Part shown: piece after piece, positions 59,333-64,000 of the stretch
How the letters are laid out: the number at the start of each line of letters is the position of its first letter
Position numbering within the stretch: position 1 is the stretch's first letter
Assembly (NCBI RefSeq): GCF_030816715.1
Contig: NZ_JAUSYH010000001.1
Coordinates: forward strand, 5,704,001 to 5,768,000
Direction of reading: 5' to 3'
Source: Streptomyces achromogenes
GTDB lineage: Bacteria > Actinomycetota > Actinomycetes > Streptomycetales > Streptomycetaceae
Length of the DNA: 64,000 nt
Notes under the pieces: model-generated
What the model saw: only the letters and a program-made list of their open reading frames with translations
What the model was told of the DNA's origin: nothing
Databases searched by the model: none
Position numbers and translations under genes: made by a program

Positions 59333-59368
59333 CGAAGGCCCGGATCCGGAAACGGATCCGGGCCTTCG
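59333..59368 (+). terminator. Terminator after the first initiator tRNA
   Basis: A perfect 16-bp stem CGAAGGCCCGGATCCG with a GAAA tetraloop starts 7 nt after the tRNA. Confidence 0.88.
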
Positions 59369-59530
59369 TGATGTGCGAACGCATGTGCCGGGCAGGCGAT
59401 GGACGCGCCGCTGTGGGGAGTTGGGCTATCTGTGTTTGACTTGTCTCTCTGTGGGCATGTCGACAAAACGCTGAAGTGACCTTACGGGCCGCGGTATACC
59501 AGGTGTACCCGGGTTGCGGGTGGTGCGACG

Positions 59531-61387
59531 ATGGACGTTATGGGGGACAAGGCAACTCTGTTCGAGACAGGGCGGTTTGTGCAGACTTCCGACGAGGAAG
59601 CGACCCCGGTCGAGAGCCGGGACGAGACGGCCGACGCCGTCGAGACGGGGGAGGCCGTCGAGGAGATGCGCCTGCGGCTGGCGGCGGAAGCCGGCGACGC
59701 CGAGGCCATGAGCGTCCTCGGGGCCATGCTGCTGCGCCGCGGCGACCTGGACGGCGCCGAGCCCCACCTGCGTGCCGCGACAGCGGAGGGCGACCGTGCC
59801 GCCGCGAACAACCTGGGCGTCCTGCTCCACCAGCGCGGCTACCCCGACGAGGCCGCGGGCTGGTGGCGGGTCGCCGCGGTGGCCGGCTCCGCCGCGGCCG
59901 CCCACGCGCTGGGCCGCCACCGCCGCGAGTGCGGGGACGAGCCGGCCGCCGAGTACTGGCTGCGCCAGGCCGCCGAGCAGGGACACACGCTGGGCGCGTA
60001 CGCCCTCGCCGACCTGCTGGAGCACCGCGGGGACGCCGGGGCGCAGCAGTGGATGCGGGTCGCCGCGGAGCGAGGCCACCGGGAGGCCGCGTACCGGCTG
60101 GCCCGCGCCCTCGACCAGCACCGCAACCCGCTCCAGGACGGCGATTCACCGGAGCGCGCACACGACACCGGGGTCGCCGGGCGGACCGAGGCCGAGCAGT
60201 GGTACCGGCAGGCCGCCGCGCGCGGACACCGTCGCGCCGCGCTGCACCTCGGGACGATCCTGGAGAGCCGGGGCGACCTGAAGGAGGCCGGGCGCTGGTA
60301 CCTCACGTCGGCCAAGGACGGCGAGGCGCGGGCCGCCTGCGCGCTCGGGTTCCTGCTGCGCGACGCCGGCGACCCGGAGAACGCCGCCGTCTGGTGGCTG
60401 CGGGCCGCCCAGGACGGCGACGGCAACGCGGCGAACGCGCTGGGCGCGCTGCACGCCGAGCGCGGCCAGACCCAGACCGCCGAACGCTGGTACCGGGCCG
60501 CGATGGACGCCGGAGACGACAACGGCGCCTACAACCTCGCCCTGCTCTGCGCGGAGCAGGGCCGCACCGTGCAGGCCGAACAGTGGTACCGGCGCGCCGC
60601 CTACGCGGGGCACCGGGAGGCGGCCAACGCGCTCGCCGTCCTGCTGCTCCAGGTCGGCGACACGGCCGGGGCCGAGCCCTGGTTCTCCAAGGCGGCGGAG
60701 GCGGGCAGCGTCGACGCCGCGTTCAACCTGGGGATCCTGTTCGCCGGGCGCGGGGAGGAGGCGGTGGCCCTGCGCTGGTACGAGCGGGCGGCGGCCGCCG
60801 GGCACACCGAGGCGGCGCTGCAGGTCGGCATCGCGCGCCTGCGCGACGGGGACGAGCAGGAGGCCGAACGGCATCTGCGGTGCGCGGCCGGCGGCGGGAA
60901 CGCGGAGGCCGCGTACCGGCTGGCGGCCGTGCTCGACGCCCGCCGACCGCCGCAGCCCGCGCACGAGCTCGGGGAGATCGTGCACGAGAAGACCGAGTGC
61001 GAGGAGTGGTACGAGCGGGCGGCGACCCAGGGGCACCGGCGCGCACAGGTGCGCGTCGGGATGCTGGCCGCCGCGCGCGGTGACGTCGTCGGGGCCGCGC
61101 GCTGGTACCGGACGGCCGCGGAGGCCGGTTCGCGCAACGGCGCCTTCAACCTGGGGCTGCTGCTCGCGCGGGAGGGCAGCGAGCCCGAGGCGGCCGTGTG
61201 GTGGACGCGAGCGGCCGACGCCGGGCACGGGCGGGCGGCGTTGCGGCTGGCCCTGGTCTACGCGCGTCGCGGCGAGCTGGCGGAGGGCAAGCGGTGGGCC
61301 GACCGGGCGGTGTCCCTCGGCCCGGCGGAGGTGGCCGAGCGGGCGGCCCGACTGCGCGACGCCCTGCGAGAAGAGCTGTCCGCGTAA
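59531..61387 (+). CDS. Sel1/TPR-repeat protein
   Basis: This 618-aa soluble protein is built almost wholly of about 15 helical hairpin repeats of 33-36 residues, with the recurring pattern AEQWYRRAAYAGHREAANAL, typical of Sel1-like/TPR solenoids (from about residue 45 to 610). The first 45 residues are acidic. There is no signal peptide or membrane segment. Such proteins are scaffolds for protein complexes; a partner is unknown. ATG 59531 and ATG 59540 are both possible starts. The gene is bracketed by two identical initiator tRNA genes, and appears to have its own promoter in the 162-bp gap after the first tRNA terminator. Confidence 0.88.
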   Translation: MDVMGDKATLFETGRFVQTSDEEATPVESRDETADAVETGEAVEEMRLRLAAEAGDAEAMSVLGAMLLRRGDLDGAEPHLRAATAEGDRAAANNLGVLLHQRGYPDEAAGWWRVAAVAGSAAAAHALGRHRRECGDEPAAEYWLRQAAEQGHTLGAYALADLLEHRGDAGAQQWMRVAAERGHREAAYRLARALDQHRNPLQDGDSPERAHDTGVAGRTEAEQWYRQAAARGHRRAALHLGTILESRGDLKEAGRWYLTSAKDGEARAACALGFLLRDAGDPENAAVWWLRAAQDGDGNAANALGALHAERGQTQTAERWYRAAMDAGDDNGAYNLALLCAEQGRTVQAEQWYRRAAYAGHREAANALAVLLLQVGDTAGAEPWFSKAAEAGSVDAAFNLGILFAGRGEEAVALRWYERAAAAGHTEAALQVGIARLRDGDEQEAERHLRCAAGGGNAEAAYRLAAVLDARRPPQPAHELGEIVHEKTECEEWYERAATQGHRRAQVRVGMLAAARGDVVGAARWYRTAAEAGSRNGAFNLGLLLAREGSEPEAAVWWTRAADAGHGRAALRLALVYARRGELAEGKRWADRAVSLGPAEVAERAARLRDALREELSA

Positions 61388-61693
61388 CGCGCCGCCGGCC
61401 TCCCGGCCGGCCTCCCGCTGACCCAGCGGGTCGGTCCCGGTCGGGCTCACGTGGACTCGCGGGCCGATCCCGGCTGAGCTCCCGCTGACCCCGCGGGCCG
61501 GCCCCGGCGGGCCCCCCGCCGACCCGCGGGCCGGCCCCCGCCGACCTCCCGACGATCCGTGAGCCCGGCTCCGGCCCAGCTCGCGTCGATCCTGCGGGGT
61601 CGGCCCTCCCGACCCCGCTGACCTCGGCGTATAGGTGGCCGTCGTATTGATTTGCCTTCCTCGTCGCCGTTCACGTAACGTGGGGTTCACCGA
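61388..61693 (+). other. GC-rich degenerate-repeat spacer and tRNA promoter
   Basis: No gene is supportable here. From 61388 to about 61620 the sequence is a run of variations on CCCGCTGACCCCGCGGGCCG and CGGGCCGGCCCC, able to form many inverted pairings and probably the 3' end of the TPR transcript. From 61645 it becomes AT-richer and carries a likely tRNA promoter: TTGCCT (61652-61657), 18-bp spacer, TAACGT (61676-61681), 12 nt before the tRNA. Confidence 0.6.
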
Positions 61694-61767
61694 CGCGGGG
61701 TGGAGCAGCTCGGTAGCTCGCTGGGCTCATAACCCAGAGGTCGCAGGTTCAAATCCTGTCCCCGCTA
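61694..61767 (+). tRNA. Initiator tRNA-fMet (CAT), copy 2
   Basis: Identical in all 74 positions to the copy at 59253, with the same C1-T72 mismatch, CAT anticodon and three G-C pairs in the anticodon stem. The identity extends a few bases on both sides (GA before and CTGA after). Confidence 0.95.
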
Positions 61768-61774
61768 CTGAAGG

Positions 61775-61810
61775 CCGAGGGCCGGAATCCGAAAGGGTTC
61801 CGGCCCTCGG
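61775..61810 (+). terminator. Terminator after the second initiator tRNA
   Basis: A 16-bp stem (CCGAGGGCCGGAATCC with one G-T pair) and GAAA tetraloop start 8 nt after the tRNA. The design matches the first tRNA terminator, but the stem sequence differs. Confidence 0.85.
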
Positions 61811-61905
61811 TGCGTTCGGCGTCACGGCAGACGGTCACGGCAGGCGGTCACGGCTGTGGCCCCGGTCTCCCGCGAGGGAGGCCGGGGCCACAGGCCGAGC
61901 ACGGG

Positions 61906-62322
61906 TCAGGCGGCAGCGCAGTTCGGGCAGATGCCGCGGTAGGTCACCTCGACGTCCGACACGGTGAAACCGAAGCGCTCCGAGTCGGGCAGGTCGGCCA
62001 GCGGGTTGCCGCCCGGATGCACGTCCTTGATGGCGCCGCAGCGGGCGCACACCAGGTGGTGGTGCGGACGGTGGGCGTTCGGGTCGTACCGCTTGGCGCG
62101 CTTGTCGGTGGCCACCTCGAGCACCTCGCCGAGGGAGACCAGTTCGCCGAGGGTGTTGTAGACGGTCGCCCGGGAGATCTCGGGCAGCCGGAGCACCGCT
62201 CGCGCGTGCACCTCGTCGGCCGTCAGATGGACGTGATCGCCCTCGAGCACCTCGGCCACGACGCGCCGCTGTGCGGTCATCCGCCATCCGCGTCCGCGCA
62301 GCCGTTCCAGAAGGTCACTCAT
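61906..62322 (-). CDS. Fur family transcriptional regulator
   Basis: This 138-aa regulator has the Fur winged helix (RMTAQRRVVAEVLEGDHVHL ... EISRATVYNTLGELVSLG), the metal-binding HRPHHHLVCARCGAI and a second Cys pair CPNC at the end, forming the structural zinc site. Whether it senses iron, zinc, nickel or peroxide cannot be told from the sequence; Streptomyces has paralogues for each. The position upstream of a CBS protein gene and hisN is the usual place of one Streptomyces Fur paralogue. The 147 bp upstream hold no clear Fur box but do hold an 11-bp repeat array. Confidence 0.9.
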   Translation of the reverse strand: MSDLLERLRGRGWRMTAQRRVVAEVLEGDHVHLTADEVHARAVLRLPEISRATVYNTLGELVSLGEVLEVATDKRAKRYDPNAHRPHHHLVCARCGAIKDVHPGGNPLADLPDSERFGFTVSDVEVTYRGICPNCAAA

Positions 62323-62414
62323 GGATTCAGCCTAACAGTCGACCGGACCAGGTCCCGAACCAGTGTGACTTTAGATCCTGGACGGACTTGGACGGATTCC
62401 AGTGAATGTTTCCC

Positions 62415-62458
62415 GCGCGCCGACTGCGCGCCGACTGCGCGCCGACTGCGCGCCGACT
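62415..62458. repeat. 11-bp tandem repeat, four perfect copies
   Basis: GCGCGCCGACT occurs four times head to tail, with a partial fifth copy. The array lies 11 bp beyond the stop of the CBS-domain gene and about 90 bp upstream of the fur start, so it is either in the CBS 3' region or in the fur promoter region. Confidence 0.95.
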
Positions 62459-62469
62459 GCGCTCCGTGC

Positions 62470-62862
62470 TCAGACGGGTACCTGCTGTCGGGCCGGCGCC
62501 CAGCACCGGATGATGTCGCGGACCGAGACGATGCCGGCCGGTCCGCCGTGGTCGAGGACGATCAGGTGTCGGAAGCCGCCGTGGGCCATCGCCCGGGCCG
62601 CCTCCTCCAGGGTCCAGGTCGGGGCGGCGAAGACGACGTCGTCGGTGGTGTGGGCGTGGGTGCGTTCGGTGTCCGGATCCTGGCCGAGGCCCACGGAGTT
62701 GAGGATGTCCCGCTCGGTGAGGATGCCGATGCCGCCGGCGTCGGGATCCAGGACCACCGCCGCGCCGACGCGGCGGGCGGCCATCAGGGCGGCGGCCTGA
62801 CGGAGGGTGTGTGCGGGGCCGATGGTCAGGACCACCGTGCTCATGGCGTCGCGGACGAGCAT
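62470..62862 (-). CDS. Tandem CBS domain protein
   Basis: This 130-aa protein consists of two CBS motifs: MLVRDAMSTVVLTIGPAHTL with GIGILTERDILNSVG, and TDDVVFAAPTWTLEEAARAM with PAGIVSVRDIIRCW. Paired CBS domains bind adenosine ligands such as AMP, ATP or SAM; stand-alone versions are probable sensors. I chose ATG 62862 because AGGAGGT, a full Shine-Dalgarno match, lies 11 nt upstream; ATG 62901 lacks one. It is between hisN and fur on the same strand. Confidence 0.88.
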   Translation of the reverse strand: MLVRDAMSTVVLTIGPAHTLRQAAALMAARRVGAAVVLDPDAGGIGILTERDILNSVGLGQDPDTERTHAHTTDDVVFAAPTWTLEEAARAMAHGGFRHLIVLDHGGPAGIVSVRDIIRCWAPARQQVPV

Positions 62863-63020
62863 GGGCTGATGCCACCTCCTAAGAATCCACGGGTCGTTCA
62901 TGGATTCACAAGTTCACAAGTGGGGGTGCTGTCAGCGTGGCAGGTAAAGCGGGGGTCAACAAGAGGGCGCGCGCGGCCGATTGAGGGCGTGCGCGCTCAT
63001 CCGTGCGGTTCGGGCGCGCT

Positions 63021-63821
63021 TCAGTAGCGCTGTTCGAGGTAGCCCAGCAGCTCGTCGTGGAGGAGACCGTTGGAGGCCGCCGCGTTGCCGCTGTGCGGGC
63101 CCGGGCGGCCGTCGAGGCCGGTGAAGGCGCCGCCCGCCTCCGTCACGATGATCGCGTTGGCCGCCATGTCCCAGAGGGAGAGCTCGGGTTCGGCGCACAG
63201 GTCGACCGAGCCCTCGGCGACCATCATGTACGGCCAGAAGTCGCCGTACGCGCGCGTGCGCCACACGTCGCGGGTCAGGTCGAGGAAGCCGTTGAGCAGC
63301 CCGCGGTCCTCCCAGCCGCTCAGCGAGGAGTACGCGAAGGAGGCGTCGGAGATCCGTGAGACGCGCGAGACGTGCAGCCGGCTCGCGGAGGTCAGGCTGC
63401 GGCCGCTGAACGCGCCGTGCCCCTTCGCGGCCCACCAGCGGCGGCCCAGCGCCGGCGCGGAGACGAGGCCGACGACGGGCTGGTACCCGCCCTCGCCCGC
63501 CTCCGTCAGCGAGATCAGGGTGGCCCAGACGGGCACGCCCCGCACGTAGTTCTTCGTGCCGTCGATCGGGTCGATCACCCAGCGGCGGGGGCCGGTGCCC
63601 TCGACGCCGTACTCCTCGCCCAGGACCGCGTCCCGGGGACGGGCGCGCTGGAGATGGCCCCGGATGAGCTCCTCCGCGGCCTTGTCGGCCTCGCTCACCG
63701 GGGTCATGTCCGGTTTGGTCTCGACCTTGAGGTCGAGGGCCTTGAAACGGGCCATGGTCGCGGCGTCGGCGGCGTCCGCGAGCACGTGCGCGAGGCGGAG
63801 GTCGTCCAGGTAGTCCGGCAT
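63021..63821 (-). CDS. hisN: Histidinol-phosphatase (IMPase family) HisN
   Basis: This 266-aa protein has the inositol-monophosphatase-fold metal site: GEEYG (about residue 70), WVIDPIDGTKNYVRG (about 81-95, D-P-I-D-G-T) and SLWDMAANAIIVTEAGG (about 214-230). The N-R-G replacement by YVRG and length fit the HisN subgroup, which dephosphorylates histidinol phosphate in histidine synthesis; the S. coelicolor gene in this neighbourhood was assigned hisN by genetics, as I recall. Mg2+ is the expected cofactor. It is the first gene read leftward from the 63822-63989 region and is followed by the CBS gene. Confidence 0.88.
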   Translation of the reverse strand: MPDYLDDLRLAHVLADAADAATMARFKALDLKVETKPDMTPVSEADKAAEELIRGHLQRARPRDAVLGEEYGVEGTGPRRWVIDPIDGTKNYVRGVPVWATLISLTEAGEGGYQPVVGLVSAPALGRRWWAAKGHGAFSGRSLTSASRLHVSRVSRISDASFAYSSLSGWEDRGLLNGFLDLTRDVWRTRAYGDFWPYMMVAEGSVDLCAEPELSLWDMAANAIIVTEAGGAFTGLDGRPGPHSGNAAASNGLLHDELLGYLEQRY

Positions 63822-63989
63822 GGGACGAACCGTATCCGGCCAAGCCGAACAGGGGCCACAGGGGGCGGCGGCGGAAGCGGGGAGGTCGGGAAGGCCCGCC
63901 GATCGCCGTCCGGTGCCTCCGCCACCCTTGACAGTGCGGCCGTGCGCGTCAAACCTGGGCGCAGAGCCACTCGCTCCAGGGAGGCGACG

Positions 63990-64000
63990 ATGCCTGCAGC
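63990..64000 (+). CDS. Possible start of a rightward gene cut by the window edge
   Basis: ATG 63990 follows GGGAGGCGACG, a good Shine-Dalgarno at proper spacing, and TTGACA near 63930 could be a -35 element. Only three codons are visible (M-P-A), so nothing can be said about the product. Confidence 0.3.

Noticed and set aside
62415..62458. CRISPR-like array
   Set aside because: The 11-bp units abut directly without spacers and no cas genes are present, so it is a simple tandem repeat.
1..64000. Mobile elements, prophage or integrative element boundaries
   Set aside because: No transposase, integrase, Rep or phage structural genes were found, and neither initiator tRNA shows a partial tRNA 3'-end repeat at a distance other than the full second copy.

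Overview
The window is chromosomal core DNA from a Streptomyces-type high-GC actinomycete. The evidence is very high GC at third codon positions, frequent GTG starts, many start-stop overlaps, and Actinobacteria-specific families (WhiB/Wbl, mycoredoxin, AdnAB, DUF3107, DUF3152, DUF2342, UPF0182). I see no transposases, integrases, CRISPR arrays or prophage genes. Most genes are intact. Two exceptions are a frameshifted uvrD2 and a small remnant of an ABC-transporter ATPase.

Layout, left to right. 1-6.5 kb: tail of a SUFU-like gene, an MFS exporter, DUF6758, a PHP phosphoesterase, MarC, a 50-aa orphan protein, a NYN nuclease-like gene and an alpha/beta hydrolase. 6.5-15 kb: DEAD-box helicase with a long Lys/Arg-rich repeat tail, ferritin-like protein, small membrane protein, DUF3107, TetR regulator, acidic 72-aa protein, hydrolase and DUF3152. 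15-20.6 kb: an accessory-looking block with an ABC ATPase remnant, then a tightly coupled set (PelF-like glycosyltransferase, polytopic membrane protein, 44-aa Ala/Pro peptide, SDR epimerase, spherulation-specific family 4 protein). 20.6-28.6 kb: moeZ, two tandem lipoprotein peptidase-like hydrolases, a pseudokinase-flippase fusion and an alkyltransferase-like protein. 28.9-41.4 kb: DNA repair and redox genes adnA, adnB, M20 peptidase, nudC, mycoredoxin and uvrD2. 41.4-46.7 kb: the wblC (whiB7) antibiotic-response regulator with its promoter, upstream ORF and attenuator, then small genes, an AarF/ABC1 kinase-like protein, a ThiF-like protein and a zinc metallopeptidase. 46.8-56 kb: a TerD-AIM24 fusion plus two AIM24 proteins, NUDIX, DUF2342, SDR, moaE, a small membrane protein, a PDZ-Lon protease and a PPA1309-family protein. 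56-64 kb: UPF0182, two identical initiator tRNA genes flanking a Sel1/TPR protein, a Fur regulator, a CBS protein and hisN.

From memory, the order rhlE-like, ferritin-like, DUF3107, TetR, DUF3152, moeZ, Atl, adnA, adnB, nudC, mrx1, uvrD2, whiB7, ABC1 kinase, DUF2342, PDZ protease, UPF0182 follows M. tuberculosis Rv3211-Rv3193c. This supports the assignments. It also shows that the glycosyltransferase block sits between two genes (DUF3152 and moeZ) that are neighbours in mycobacteria. That block, possibly a Pel-like or galactosaminoglycan-type polysaccharide system, is my best candidate for something under-described. The uvrD2 frameshift and the wblC leader architecture come next.

Most gene ends carry perfect GC-rich hairpins, often shared by convergent genes. 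Many plus-strand starts have a TANNNT hexamer 6-7 nt upstream and no Shine-Dalgarno, as expected for leaderless mRNAs.
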